This document shows, piece by piece, positions 34,266 through 47,371 of a DNA stretch of 64,000 bases. This stretch comes from Muraenolepis orangiensis (lineage: Eukaryota > Chordata > Actinopteri > Gadiformes > Muraenolepididae), in the NCBI GenBank assembly GCA_027704905.1, contig CM051005.1, forward strand, positions 32,083,505-32,147,504. The letters run 5' to 3'. The notes under the pieces were generated by a model. It saw only the letters and a list, made by a program, of their open reading frames with translations, had not been told where the DNA came from and did not search any database. How positions within the stretch are numbered: position 1 is the first letter of the stretch; each line of letters opens with the position of its first letter. A program made the translations under genes and the position numbers.

Positions 34266-35265
34266 NNNNNNNNNNNNNNNNNNNNNNNNNNNNNNNNNNN
34301 NNNNNNNNNNNNNNNNNNNNNNNNNNNNNNNNNNNNNNNNNNNNNNNNNNNNNNNNNNNNNNNNNNNNNNNNNNNNNNNNNNNNNNNNNNNNNNNNNNNN
34401 NNNNNNNNNNNNNNNNNNNNNNNNNNNNNNNNNNNNNNNNNNNNNNNNNNNNNNNNNNNNNNNNNNNNNNNNNNNNNNNNNNNNNNNNNNNNNNNNNNNN
34501 NNNNNNNNNNNNNNNNNNNNNNNNNNNNNNNNNNNNNNNNNNNNNNNNNNNNNNNNNNNNNNNNNNNNNNNNNNNNNNNNNNNNNNNNNNNNNNNNNNNN
34601 NNNNNNNNNNNNNNNNNNNNNNNNNNNNNNNNNNNNNNNNNNNNNNNNNNNNNNNNNNNNNNNNNNNNNNNNNNNNNNNNNNNNNNNNNNNNNNNNNNNN
34701 NNNNNNNNNNNNNNNNNNNNNNNNNNNNNNNNNNNNNNNNNNNNNNNNNNNNNNNNNNNNNNNNNNNNNNNNNNNNNNNNNNNNNNNNNNNNNNNNNNNN
34801 NNNNNNNNNNNNNNNNNNNNNNNNNNNNNNNNNNNNNNNNNNNNNNNNNNNNNNNNNNNNNNNNNNNNNNNNNNNNNNNNNNNNNNNNNNNNNNNNNNNN
34901 NNNNNNNNNNNNNNNNNNNNNNNNNNNNNNNNNNNNNNNNNNNNNNNNNNNNNNNNNNNNNNNNNNNNNNNNNNNNNNNNNNNNNNNNNNNNNNNNNNNN
35001 NNNNNNNNNNNNNNNNNNNNNNNNNNNNNNNNNNNNNNNNNNNNNNNNNNNNNNNNNNNNNNNNNNNNNNNNNNNNNNNNNNNNNNNNNNNNNNNNNNNN
35101 NNNNNNNNNNNNNNNNNNNNNNNNNNNNNNNNNNNNNNNNNNNNNNNNNNNNNNNNNNNNNNNNNNNNNNNNNNNNNNNNNNNNNNNNNNNNNNNNNNNN
35201 NNNNNNNNNNNNNNNNNNNNNNNNNNNNNNNNNNNNNNNNNNNNNNNNNNNNNNNNNNNNNNNNN
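34266..35265. other. Assembly gap (1000 N)
   Basis: Exactly 1000 N. Minisatellite enters on the left; ERV leader sequence, matching 26071 onward, leaves on the right. The remainder of a second ERV copy may be missing here. Confidence 0.99.
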
Positions 35266-37085
35266 GGGGGTGAGAGAGGGGGTTTAACTGAGTATGGTTC
35301 TGACCTCAGATCCCTACTGGCTGTCCAAGGAATTGGTTCTTTGGCTTTGTTTCCTTTGTTTCCTTTGTTTCCTTTGTTTTCTTTGTTTCTTTGTTTCTTG
35401 TTTCTTTGTTTCCTTTGTTTCCTTTGTTTCCTTTGTTTCTTGTTTCCTTTGTTTCCTTTGTTTCTTTGTTTCTTTGTTTCCTTGAATCTCACTAATAATA
35501 AAATATAAACAGTTATTTTCTTATTGTAGTCTGTATGAATGACCCAGACTAAATGAATGAGCATATCAATCCTACAGTCATACAAGAACATGTAATGTTT
35601 ATAGGGAAACGATTATAGGAGGCCCACAAAACTGCGCCTCCATTCAGCCTAAAGCGCTGAAAACTAGATTTAAGTTATTAAACTTCTGAAAGATAAACCA
35701 AGAAGGTAAGCTTTACCTCTGGTTTAGTAGAGTAGGTTATTTACTCGCATCACGTGGAAACAACCCATATGTTCATACTAAGAACAGACCACAGGAGAGA
35801 CCATGCTTCTCTCTTCATTTGCATACTAACAACCTCGTCATCGGGTTGGATTTACATTGGGATCATGGCGACTCAAACTCTTGCCTCTTGCGTTTGTTCT
35901 ACGCCACGTGTGCCCCAATGCCTGTAGTACCACAAAGAACCACGTGGTCCATGAAATAACCATGAGGTCCACAAAGGGCTACGTATGCTAACAAGGCCTG
36001 CAACATCACAAAGAACCACCACATGGTCCATGAAATAACCACGAGGTCCACAAAGGCCCACAATTTACCACGTGTGCTACCAAGGCCTATAGTACCACAA
36101 AGAACCACCACATGTGTAACATATACCATGTGTTCTTTAGTATCCTCCAAAGACAATTTTACATAACATTTAATCACCAGTTCACACCCCCTTGGTTAAA
36201 CCGACACATTTACATTTACATTACACAAAACACAACTCCCAGTGGACTTTATTGCCACTTCTTCGCCCGTTACTCTGTATAAGAAATACCCCCCATAATC
36301 CCTATGGATCCCCGAAAATAACAAGCGTCCTTGCGAAAATTATTTTCCCACTTTGAATCAATACGTTTTCAAAGCTACATAATCACTTTAACTCATCATT
36401 AGATTAAAGTGAGCGGCGTTTCTTCCGTGAAAGCCTGGTTTTAGGTACTCGTAACCTGGTGTCTTATCTTAAGTCCTAGGATAGGTTTGTCTCATTCGAA
36501 TCCACATCATTGATATGAAGACGGATTACCTGAGCCCAAGTAGTGGTTTCCCGCTACCTCTTCACTTTAACCAATCTGATAAGATTCTGGTTAACAGCTA
36601 CTACGCGTTTCCTATGGGCAGTAGGTATATTTGTATTTTAGCAAAGGAAAAATATCAAACTACCTGGCCCCTATATATATATAGTGTTATCACACAAACC
36701 CATTGGGCTTAGTAGGAAAGGGGTCGTTTATAGTGGTGCTTCCACTCGACAAACTATTAGTTTATAGTGGTACTCCCACATTAACGTTTCTAAGTGGTAC
36801 TCCTACACTACAGTTTATAGTGGTACTCCCACTTTAAAATTTAGCGGACATATAAAGTATTCTATTCCATCCAATAGACCCAAAGGTCCTTTTCGATTTG
36901 GTCAACCGTTAACCATAGCCTTAATCATAGTCAATAAAAGCAGACGCACTTAAGCGCTCTGAGGAAGATGTTTAGAGCTGACCTCAAACCCCGGCCTGGC
37001 CAGTACCGGTGCCCACGTGCGCTCGCTCCACCGACAGCAGCTGGTCAACAATTGTTTTAACCAAATCCTGTTCGTGACGCCAATA
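35266..37085 (-). mobile_element. ERV leader, second copy (with primer-binding site 37065-37082)
   Basis: Near-identical to 26071-27874, including the GTTTCCTTT repeats (35345-35485), the GGTCCATGAAATAACCA repeats and the primer-binding site. It ends at the gap, so gag is not present. Confidence 0.85.
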
Positions 37086-37657
37086 TGTAGTATAATTTCT
37101 ACTCGGTGGAATAAGAATCTTTCTCAGAGGTCCGGATACTAAGTTCAAGGTGTTTATTGAACAAAGCATCAAATGAAAGCATCTTCTGCAGCGAGATGGA
37201 GCCTGCCGTGCCAATTCACAGACTGGCGACGCGCTCCTTTACCCAACATTATATAGACAATAGCATCATAGAACATCCACTACTCCTAGTGGTCAAAGTA
37301 ACAAACATCAACTTAATACTATTGGTCTGAGAGGTACAACCAGCACTCTGGTTGGTCACGGTGTCTTCCTCGGTGTCTTCATCGTCACGTCCCAAGTTTA
37401 TGGTTCAAACCCCCAAGGGGGTCGTATTTGGCTTGCACAACATTCTGTAGGATAGCGTTGAAAACCAGCCTAAAGGCACCATTACAAGGGCCTGAAGGCA
37501 CACCAACACCTACACATCTGGAACTGCTTAACACATCTCTATGTCCTAGTGGGCCTTGGGGTCCACCAGCAGATTATGCTGTAGCCACCTACTGCAATGT
37601 ATAGAGGATCCAAAGACAGTGTTTTAGATTATAATAAGGGTATAAAAATACACTACA
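37086..37657 (-). repeat. 5' LTR, second copy (572 bp)
   Basis: Same termini, TATA box and polyadenylation signal as 27875-28446, and the same outer flank (TTACTTTGCG). The shared flank shows that the locus was duplicated after insertion rather than hit twice. Confidence 0.9.
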
Positions 37658-37786
37658 TTACTTTGCGTGACATCTTTCCATCCCTACCTGTTAGGGGTTG
37701 CGGGGGGAAGGGGAGGTGATGCTGGCTAGGAGCTGCCAGCCCAGACCGGCTCACCTCCTTGTTGTATGTGTCCTCATACCACTGGG

Positions 37787-39033
37787 CTGTCTCTTAACAC
37801 CTCTCTGTTTAGGCTGTCTCTTAACACCTCTCTGTTTAGGCTGTCTCTTAACACCTCTCTGTTTAGGCTGTCTCTTAACACCTCTCTGTTTAGGCTGTCT
37901 CTTAACACCTCTCTGTTTAGGCTGTCTCTTAACACCTCTCTGTTTAGGCTGTCTCTTAACACCTCTCTGTTTAGGCTGTCTCTTAACACCTCTCTGTTTA
38001 GGCTGTCTCTTAACACCTCTCTGTTTAGGCTGTCTCTTAACACCTCTCTGTTTAGGCTGTCTCTTAACACCTCTCTGTTTAGGCTGTCTCTTAACACCTC
38101 TCTGTTTAGGCTGTCTCTTAACACCTCTCTGTTTAGGCTGTCTCTTAACACCTCTCTGTTTAGGCTGTCTCTTAACACCTCTCTGTTTAGGCTGTCTCTT
38201 AACACCTCTCTGTTTAGGCTGTCTCTTAACACCTCTCTGTTTAGGCTGTCTCTTAACACCTCTCTGTTTAGGCTGTCTCTTAACACCTCTCTGTTTAGGC
38301 TGTCTCTTAACACCTCTCTGTTTAGGCTGTCTCTTAACACCTCTCTGTTTAGGCTGTCTCTTAACACCTCTCTGTTTAGGCTGTCTCTTAACACCTCTCT
38401 GTTTAGGCTGTCTCTTAACACCTCTCTGTTTAGGCTGTCTCTTAACACCTCTCTGTTTAGGCTGTCTCTTAACACCTCTCTGTTTAGGCTGTCTCTTAAC
38501 ACCTCTCTGTTTAGGCTGTCTCTTAACACCTCTCTGTTTAGGCTGTCTCTTAACACCTCTCTGTTTAGGCTGTCTCTTAACACCTCTCTGTTTAGGCTGT
38601 CTCTTAACACCTCTCTGTTTAGGCTGTCTCTTAACACCTCTCTGTTTAGGCTGTCTCTTAACACCTCTCTGTTTAGGCTGTCTCTTAACACCTCTCTGTT
38701 TAGGCTGTCTCTTAACACCTCTCTGTTTAGGCTGTCTCTTAACACCTCTCTGTTTAGGCTGTCTCTTAACACCTCTCTGTTTAGGCTGTCTCTTAACACC
38801 TCTCTGTTTAGGCTGTCTCTTAACACCTCTCTGTTTAGGCTGTCTCTTAACACCTCTCTGTTTAGGCTGTCTCTTAACACCTCTCTGTTTAGGCTGTCTC
38901 TTAACACCTCTCTGTTTAGGCTGTCTCTTAACACCTCTCTGTTTAGGCTGTCTCTTAACACCTCTCTGTTTAGGCTGTCTCTTAACACCTCTCTGTTTAG
39001 GCTGTCTCTTAACACCTCTCTGTTTAGGCTGTC
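37787..39033. repeat. 27-bp minisatellite, second copy, about 46 units
   Basis: Same unit and flanks as 28574-29901, three units shorter. Confidence 0.96.
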
Positions 39034-40240
39034 AGGGTCATTGTTGTTCTTTTTCAAAAATCATAAAAACCAATTAAAATAAATTAAAAGAAAAATAAAT
39101 AAATATATAAATATATAATACCTTCACCCTGCAGCGCACAACCCAAATACAGACCACCCCCAGTTTGATGGTGTAGCTTGGCCAGCTGTCAGCCAGCTGT
39201 CAGCCAGCTGTCAGCCAGCTGTCAGCCAGCTGTCAGCCAGCTGTCAGCCAGCTCCACCGGTCAGACGTTGATGTTTTATAGATCAGTGGAGGCTGGTGGT
39301 TGTTAAAGAAGTGGAGGAAGGAAGGTGCTCTGGGTGGAGTTTGGTGTAGTTTGGTAGTGTAGTTTGATGGTGAAGCTTGGTGTAGTTTGATGGTGAAGCT
39401 TGGTGTAGTTTGGTGGTGAAGCTTGGTGTAGTTTGGTGGTGTAGCTTGGTGTAGTTTGGTGGTGAAGCTTGGTGTAGTTTGGTGGTTTAGCTTGGTGTAG
39501 TTTGGTGGTTTAGCTTGGTGTAGTTTGGTGGTTTAGCTTGGTGTAGTTTGGTGGTGAAGCTTGGTGTAGTTTGGTGGTTTAGCTTGGTGTAGTTTGGTGG
39601 TGAAGCTTGGTGTAGTTTGGTGGTGAAGCTTGGTGTAGTTTGGTGGTGAAGCTTGGTGTAGTTTGGTGGTGTAGCTTGTTGTAGTTTGATGGTGAAGCTT
39701 GGTGTAGTTTGGTGGTGTAGCTTGGTGTAGTTTGGTGGTGAAGCTGTGTGTGGTAGCTTTGTAGTTGGTGTAGCTTGGTGTAGTTTGGTGGTGAAGCTTG
39801 GTGTAGTTTGGTGGTGAAGCTTGGTGTAGTTTGGTGGTGTAGCTTGGTGTAGTTTGGTGGTGAGCTTGGTGTAGTTTGGTGGTGTAGCTTGGTGTAGTTT
39901 GGTGGTGAAGCTTGGTGTAGTTTGGTGGTGTAGCTTGGTGTAGTTTGGTGGTGAAGCTTGGTGTAGTTTGGTGGTGTAGCTTGGTGTAGTTTGGTGGTGT
40001 AGTTGGTGTGAGCTTGGTGTAGTTTGGTGGTGATAGCTTGGTGTAGTTTGGTGGTGTAGCTTGGTGTAGTTTGGTGGTGATAGCTTGGTGTAGTTGGTGG
40101 TGGTGTAGTTTGGTGGTGAAGCTTGGTGTAGTTTGGTGGTGTAGCTTGGTGTAGTTTGGTGGTGTAGTTTGGTGGTGAAGCTTGGTGTAGTTTGGTGGTG
40201 TAGCTTGGGGTAGTTTGGTGGTGATGCTTGGTATAGTTTG
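39034..40240. repeat. 11-bp and 23-bp minisatellites, second copy
   Basis: The 11-bp repeat is at 39180-39252 and the 23-bp array at 39330-40240. The 23-bp array is about 770 bp shorter than in the first copy and contains damaged units near 39745-39770 and 40005-40105 that may be assembly or consensus errors. Confidence 0.9.
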
Positions 40241-41812
40241 CGTGGCATTTCTCTCTTGTCCACCATAGGGAAAGCCCTAGCTCGGGTGTTGGCCAACAGA
40301 CTCACCCCCCTGTCAGAAAGCATCCTTCCTGAGTCTCAGAGTGGATTTCGCCCAAACAGAGGCACTACAGACATGATTTTCACTACTCGCCAACTGCAAG
40401 AAAAATGCCGGGAACAAAATCAACCGTTATACATGGCCTTCATAGACCTCACCAAAGCCTTTCACTCAGTGAACCGTCAGGCCCTCTGGCTGGTACTGGC
40501 AAAGATTGGCTGCCCAGAAAAATACGTCCGGGTACTGAGACTGCTGCATGACAATATGTCAGCCACGGTACTCAGTGGCAGCGGAGACGAAACTGAACCC
40601 TTCCGGGTCGACACAGGAGTCAAACAGGGATGTGTCATCACTCCAACGCTATTCTCCATCTTTGTTGCTGCTATCCTACATCTCACAAGCAAGCATCTGC
40701 CCCAGGGAGTCAACATCATGTACAGAACTGACGGCCAACTCCTCAACATCAACCGTTTCAGGGCTAAAGGTCAAACCACCACCATATCGATCATGGAGCT
40801 GCAGTATGCGGACGACAACGCCCTTGTAGCCCTCTCGGAAGAGGACCTACAGGGTATCCTATCAGCCTTTGCGAAAGCATCCAAACAGCTTGGTCTAGCC
40901 ATCAACATAAAAAAGACCCAAATCCTCCACCAACCACCACCAAACAGCAGTACGTCTGTCCTACCCCCAAACATCTCCATTGACAACATCAGACTGGAAA
41001 ATGTGGATTACTTCCCATACCTTGGCAGCCTCCTATCATCAAAAGCTGTCATTGATGATGAAATACACCATCGCCTCAGCTGTGCCAGTGGGGCTTTCTC
41101 AAGGCTAAGGAAGAGAGTCTTTGAGAATCGTGACCTCCAAGCAAAGACCAAAATCTTGGTCTATAAAGCTGTGGTGCTCCCCACTCTTCTGTATGGATCA
41201 GAAGCCTGGACCACATACAGCAGGCACTTAAAGGCACTTGAGGCATACCATCAAAGATCCCTCCGAAAAATCCTCAGGATTAGCTCGGAGGATCGGCGCA
41301 CTAACACCAGCGTCCTGGAGGAGGCTGACATTCCCACCATCACTGCCACCATTGCCCAAAACCAGCTCAGATGGACTGGCCATGTTATCCGCATGCCTGA
41401 CTCTCGCCTCCCAAAACAAGTCCTTTATTCCCAGCTTGTTAAAGGGAAACGGGCCCCTGGAGGCCAAAAGAAGAGGTACAAAGATAACATAAAAACAAAC
41501 CTAAAGAAGTGCCACATAGACCTAAAAGCTTGGGAAGACATGGCAACAGACAGGGCGACCTGGAGAAACCTTGTCCGTGAGGGTGCTGCACTATATAATC
41601 ATGACCTCTGCCATGCTGCACAAGACAAGCGCAGACTCAGGAAGGAGAGAGCAACCACCAAACAGGTCCAACCCAAACCCCCCATCACTACATTCCCCTG
41701 TCCACACTGCACAAGAATAATCGGGTCCAGAATCGGCCTCTATGCCCACCTGAAGACCCACAAGGACCAAGAAGGAGGACAGTCATACTCGACTACGAGT
41801 GACCGCCGATGA
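40241..41812 (+). mobile_element. 5'-truncated LINE reverse transcriptase, second copy
   Basis: The 524-codon frame is identical in translation to that at 31886-33457 and sits in the same minisatellite context. The description given there applies, including the His after motif A and the C-terminal zinc finger. Complete identity beside length-variable flanks indicates a very recent or artefactual duplication. Confidence 0.85.
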
Positions 41813-41856
41813 TGATGATGAGTTTGGTGTAGTTTGGTGGTGATGCTTGGTGTAGT

Positions 41857-41900
<44 letters not shown>

Positions 41901-42695
41901 GTTTGATGGTGAAGCTTGGTGTAGTTTGGTGGTGAAGCTTGGTGTAGTTTGGTGGTGAAGCTTGGTGTAATTTGGTGGTGTAGCTTGTTGTAGTTTGATG
42001 GTGAAGCTTGGTGTAGTTTGGTGGTGAAGCTTGGTGTAGTTTGGTGGTGAAGCTTGGTGAAGCTTGGTGTAGTTTGGTGGTGTAGCTTGGTGTAATTTGG
42101 TGTAGCTTGGTGTAGTTTGGTGGTGAAGCTTGGTGTAGTTTGGTGGTGTAGCTTGGTGTAATTTGGTGTAGCTTGGTGTAGTTTGATGGTGAAGCTTGGT
42201 GTAGCTTGGTGGTGTAGTTTGGTGGTGAAGCTTGGTGTATTTTGGTGGTGTAGCTCGTTGTAGTTTGGTGGTGTAGCTTGGTGTAGTTTGGTGGTGAAGC
42301 TTGGTGTACTTTCATGGTGAGGCTCCGTGTAGTTTGGTGGTGTAGCTTGGTGTAGTTTGGTGGTGAAGCTTGGTGTAGTTTAGTGGTGTAGCGTGTTGTA
42401 ATTTGATGGTGTAGCTTGGTGTAGTTTGGTGGTGTAGCTTGTTGTAGTTTGATGGTGTAGTTTGGTGGTGATGCTTGGTGTAGTTTGGTGGTGTAGTTTG
42501 GTGGTGAAGCTTGGTGTAGTTTGGTGGTGTAGCTTGTTGTAGTTTGATGGTGTAGTTTGGTGGTGAGGCTCTGTGTAGTTTGGTAGTGTAGCTTGGTGTA
42601 GTTTGGTGGTGGAGCTTGGTGTAGTTTGGTGGTGTAGTTTGGTGGTGTAGCTTGGTGTAGTTTGGTGGTGTAGCTTGGTGTAGTTTGGTGGTGAT
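41813..42695. repeat. 23-bp minisatellite, end of array
   Basis: Continues past the point where the first copy meets its gap and ends at about 42695, giving the true right edge of the array. Confidence 0.93.
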
Positions 42696-43918
42696 GGGGA
42701 CGTTAGTGAGGTCATATGAGGGCATGTTAAACCCAGACACATCTGAAGCAGCATAAGGACAGTTAGTGTAACTAGTGAGCTATAACAGAGGAAGACTGAG
42801 CTGCTTACAACCGTCTCTTCTTTGTCTTATCAGAAATAAATCAGCTCTAATTTAGAGATGACTGAAGTCTTACCTGGTGTCCTAAACCTTAGGAGAAGTA
42901 AGGAGCTAAATAATAGATAAATCTAAGACCAGTTTGATAAATGTTAAAGCCAATCAAGTTTTCTTTTGGATCTTACTGCTATCTCAAGAGCTGGTAATTT
43001 CAGACTAAATAAAGATCAGTGCACTGACATAAATCATTGATCTTGAATTGGGAGACAGGAAGAAGTTCTTAGTTTCTTAGAAGCTTTTTTTGTTTAAGAA
43101 AATGGTCTAAATCTCATACTGATCTTTAATTAAGCTCAGTTTTGTAGGAGAAATAGACAAAGATAAGATCTTATTTAGAATTTTCCTTTCTCTGGGAGTC
43201 TTTCACTTTTTGAGATCTAGTTGTCCATTGGTGCCATTGAAGCTGTTCTTCTTACATGTTCAAGAGATGGTCTGACCACAGAACTCCATAATGCATAGCC
43301 TGGTGGCTAGTGGGAATGACAGTTGTGTTCTTCACATGACAATATAGGCCTACTATAAAGATAGGGTCACTATCAATGTTGACAGTGTGTTAGTGGGTCA
43401 TTTTAGCAGGATAGCCAAACATAATTTAAACAGATTGTGATCTGAGGGGAAATAATGTTGAACAATTGCTTTTTAGAGATTACTCCATTAATTATGAATA
43501 TCAGAACAATCTGAATAGAAGTTGTATGCACAGTTGCTAGTAGATTTGAGGGAGAAGCGTTTTTTGTGTAAAGTATATTTACCACTATTTAATTAAAATA
43601 AGACATACTATCATATAGTAAAACCAGTAATGCATGTAAATCACGTCAATTGTCTAATAGCAAGCAAAGAAACACCACCTTGTCACAGTCAGCCATGCTT
43701 ACTGTTTACGTTTGGCGTCATGCACCTGGAACGCTTTGAGGCAGAACTCAAAAGCTTCTGAAATATTCAAACGTGGATTAATGAACGTGGATTAATGAAC
43801 GACACAAGTTAGATCCTTCCATGATGAAAACCCGCCCCCCAAATCTCTGATTGGGTATTCGCTAGTGCGGTGAGCTCTGCTGATTGGTTCACAGACCCGC
43901 CCTCAGGGAGGATAGCTC
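42696..43918. other. Single-copy DNA, no feature recognised
   Basis: AT-rich, without convincing open frame, repeat or splice pattern. It is not duplicated elsewhere in the window. Confidence 0.4.
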
Positions 43919-44190
43919 GGCGGCAGTATAGCTCAGGAGGTAGAGCGGTCGCCTCACAACTGGAAGGTTGCTGGTTCGATCCCCGCCGCCTCCTCCTAGC
44001 AAAAGCTGTCCAGTTGTCCTTGAGTAAGACCCCCTAACCCTAACTGCTCCTGTCCTGCTGGCTGTCTCCTTGATGGCTGACTCCGCCGTTGGTGGTTGAA
44101 TGTGTGTATGAATGGGTGAATGTGAGGCATGACTTGTAAAGAGCTTTGAGTAACCACTGGTTAGAAAAGCGCTATATAAATGTCCATTTA
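43919..44190 (+). mobile_element. tRNA-derived SINE (V-SINE-like)
   Basis: Same family as 5384 and 51993: tRNA-like head with box B GGTTCGATCC, conserved body, and 3' end GCGCTATATAAATGTCCATTTA. It lies in single-copy DNA, so it is an independent insertion. Confidence 0.8.
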
Positions 44191-45044
44191 AGGATGGTCC
44201 TCCCTTAGCGCCGTACACACTCATGTTAAACCAGGACTCATCGGCCACTCGGGTCCGGGAGTTTAGAATGGACTTCAATGAGGAGCTTGGGGAGGACGTT
44301 CCTCCGTACAGTGATTTTCAATTGCAGTAGGGCTGTTGTAGTATTAATAATAATATTATTATTTAAATTGTGGGGACAAAACCATTTAACAATTTGGAAG
44401 AGAAGGTTGAAAACCATTTTAGTGTTTTACATATCTCTGTCAGGATTCGGGACACCCAGCTTGTAATCGGGGCAATCCTGGACAAACTGGGATAATCTCA
44501 GACAAAACGGGACGTTCTCCGTAAGCTAGTAGTAATAAAACACTACTTTTAGGACCAAACTAATGTTATAGATCTCAACAGCGAGGTGATACCCGCACCC
44601 GCAACGTCATGTCGGCTAGTGAGTTCCTACCACTGAACTCAACCCATCATGTACCAGATCCACCATGACTTTCTCCTTGTAGTAAAATGATCACTCTGAG
44701 GTTTCTGCTCGCTGTCTTTATTTTTATGCAACTTCATACAAACCGGTAGAACTCGTGCTTCGTTCAATGCGGGAAGGCTTGCCGTAAGTGACGTGTGTGT
44801 CTTAACGTAGACTCAAGTAAATACTGAGTGTGTGTTCCCTAAAGGGAACAAATAACAAACAAGTAGCATTTAAACAGTCAATAACTGTAATAAATACCTT
44901 ACTTTTAACTTAAAAGATCCTGTAAGCATTATTTAGTTATAGTACCTCATTTACATACATGCTGTAAACAAAGGTATTTACGATAAACTTGAATTGTACA
45001 TCCTAAACTTAAAGTTCCAATAACAAATATTTGCAGCAGCGGTA
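44191..45044. other. Single-copy DNA; possible Gypsy 3' LTR from 44677
   Basis: 44191-44676 shows nothing recognisable. From 44677 (TGTAGTAAAATG...) a minus-strand AATAAA lies near 44719 and pol-derived sequence follows at 45045, so a degraded 3' LTR is possible. Its inner boundary could not be fixed. Confidence 0.3.
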
Positions 45045-46604
45045 TCACTTTCTTTTACTTACTATATTGTCTAAAAACTGGCTTACTGACCAGACCAGAC
45101 CTGGTCTGAACCAGTCCTGGTGTTTGTTGACAGTTGCTGCAGCGGTAACACTTGCAGACTGGGAAACCACCCCAGTACTCCTAGCGGCTGCAGGTAATCT
45201 GTTTGGGCAGGACGTGGTGTTGGTACTGTCAGGAGATGGAGACGGTTCCGCCGCAGCACTGCTCCTCCCTGTGATGATGAGGTATGACTCTGGGGTGACA
45301 CACTCCTCCTTTGAAACACCTGCTGGTGTCATCCAAGCCTTTTCCTGATCCAGTTTGGTGTGGACCATGTCTCCTCGCTGTTGATGTGGCAGAGGTCTGG
45401 CCCCATGGTGGCGGTTCTAGTAGTAGGCTTGTTTGGCCTTCTCACCAGCATATCTTTTTTTACAGTCCTGTTGGGCCACTTGGGTCGAAGATTCTTCACC
45501 AGTGTAGGGAGTGTTGTTCTGATGTTCCTCCCCATCAGTAGCTCTGCTGGACTGACCCTGTAGTGGTACATGGAGTGGCTCTGTAGCACATGAGAGCCAT
45601 TAGTGGGTCGTCCTGCTGGAGGATTCTCTTGGCAGTTTGTACTGCTCTCTTCTCATGACCGTTCCCCTGAGGATGGTGGGGACTTGATGTGACGCGTCTG
45701 AAGTCTAACCATCTTGCCAGCTCTTTGAATTCTGCAGTAGAGAATTGAGGTCCGTTGTCGCTCACCACCTCATCCGTGATCCCAAACCTAGCAAAGGTTG
45801 TTCAGTCTTTGAATAACCTGAGTGCTGGTTGTAAATGGCAGGTGTAGTATCTCCAGGAACTGGGAATAGTAATCTAAGAACACTAGATAGCTTTTGTGTT
45901 CACAGAGGTTGAGGGCAATCCTTTACCAAGGCCGATCAGGCAGTGGCGGTGGAGATGAGCGGCTCCTTTTGTTGGGCCCGCTTCTGTTCCTGACAAGTCT
46001 GGCACAACATCACAGTGTCCTTAAGGTCTGTTGAGAGCCCTGGCCACCAATCTGACCAGCTGGCTCTGTCTCTGCACTTTGTGAGCCCTTGGTGTCCGTT
46101 GTGTATTCTCTGAAGAATCCCTTCTCTCAGTGCCCTTGGAACAACAATCCTATTTCCTCGTATGACCAAGCCATCAGACAGTTCATTTTTCACTGGCATG
46201 TACTCCCTGACATTTAATGGGACGCTTGCTCTATGTTCAGGCCATCCTCTTCTTTTGAGGTTGATGACTGACTGTTGCTCGCTGTCAGCGGCAGTTTGTA
46301 TTCGGATATTGTCCATTCTTGTTGGTGATGCTGGGATGCCCTGTATCACTGAGGCCACGTAGCACGCCGACTCATCTTGTGTGTCCTTCTCCTACCTTGT
46401 GTGGGTCCGTGAACTCCGGCACAGGGCATCAGAAACGACGACAGCTTTCCCAGACACATATTCTGCCACAGGTGTGTCCCTCATGAGTCTCATCAGAAGG
46501 CGCTGGCGTCTCACAGGGACGCTGTCTAAGCTCCTGTGGTTGACAAGCGGCACCAATGGTTTATGATGGCTGAACTGATCCAAGCCGCACAGGTCATTTC
46601 TCAC
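45045..46604 (-). pseudogene. Ty3/Gypsy retrotransposon pol remnant (RNase H end and integrase)
   Basis: Read on the minus strand in several frames. 46392-46604 is the end of RNase H (...VSDALCR). 45936-46358 is the integrase zinc-binding domain, with the H-x3-H and C-x2-C pattern (IHNGHQG, CQTCQEQ). 45535-45768 is part of the catalytic core with VSDNGPQFS and the SSPHHPQGNG-type motif, in which the usual N/Q glutamate helix follows. 45329-45589 is the C-terminal region. Frame changes between pieces show decay. Reverse transcriptase is not seen upstream. In integrases of this family the Asp of SDNGPQF is catalytic. Confidence 0.8.
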
Positions 46605-46796
46605 AGGCCCATACCCCAGCCAGGCACTCCTTCTCTACCTGGGCATGACGTGAATCAGCTTCAGAAAGGCGTCTGGAACAGTATGTAAACACTCTTTAAG
46701 GGACAGCGTTCTATATTTTTGTATCCACATAATACACTCCTCTCTGACATGCTGCAGGTTTTTCTTCAAGAGTCTCCAAGTGGGTGAAAATCACAA

Positions 46797-46850
<54 letters not shown>

Positions 46851-47324
46851 CTTAGGTTGGACGTTTTCTAAAAAGATTTGTGTTTTACAGTCAGGGTTAA
46901 TCTTAATCTTAGTCCCAGGCTAGAAACTGTTTATAGAATATTTTATAAAACAGTAACAGAGTGAATGAATGGGAAACTTCTGGAACGGCGATGGTTCAAA
47001 ACGTGGGCGGTCACTGAGGACGACCTCTATCAGGTCATCAGGAGTCCTGAAGGTCGAGTTACACATGAAACTGGCCGACCTCCTGCATTCATACAGTAAA
47101 TCAACAAAATAGCGTCAATATTAACATAATGAAATAACTCAAATGAAAAAAATCAAAAATGAAGGGCGACACATTCATGAGAATGACAAAATCAGTCATG
47201 TATTCAGGGACGTGTGTTTAAAATGAGTAACCGGGAGGAGTTTGATGTTAAACAGGCTTCTGTTGGATGTGGGGGGGATCTAAATGTTGAAACAAGCAAC
47301 CTAGGGTTCACCCAAAAGCTTTGG

Positions 47325-47355
<31 letters not shown>

Positions 47356-47371
47356 TTTAACTTAGCTAATT
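46605..47371. other. Intergenic DNA with a (CA)n run
   Basis: (CA)n at 46798-46848 and (TAA)n at 47327-47352. Otherwise nothing recognised. Confidence 0.5.
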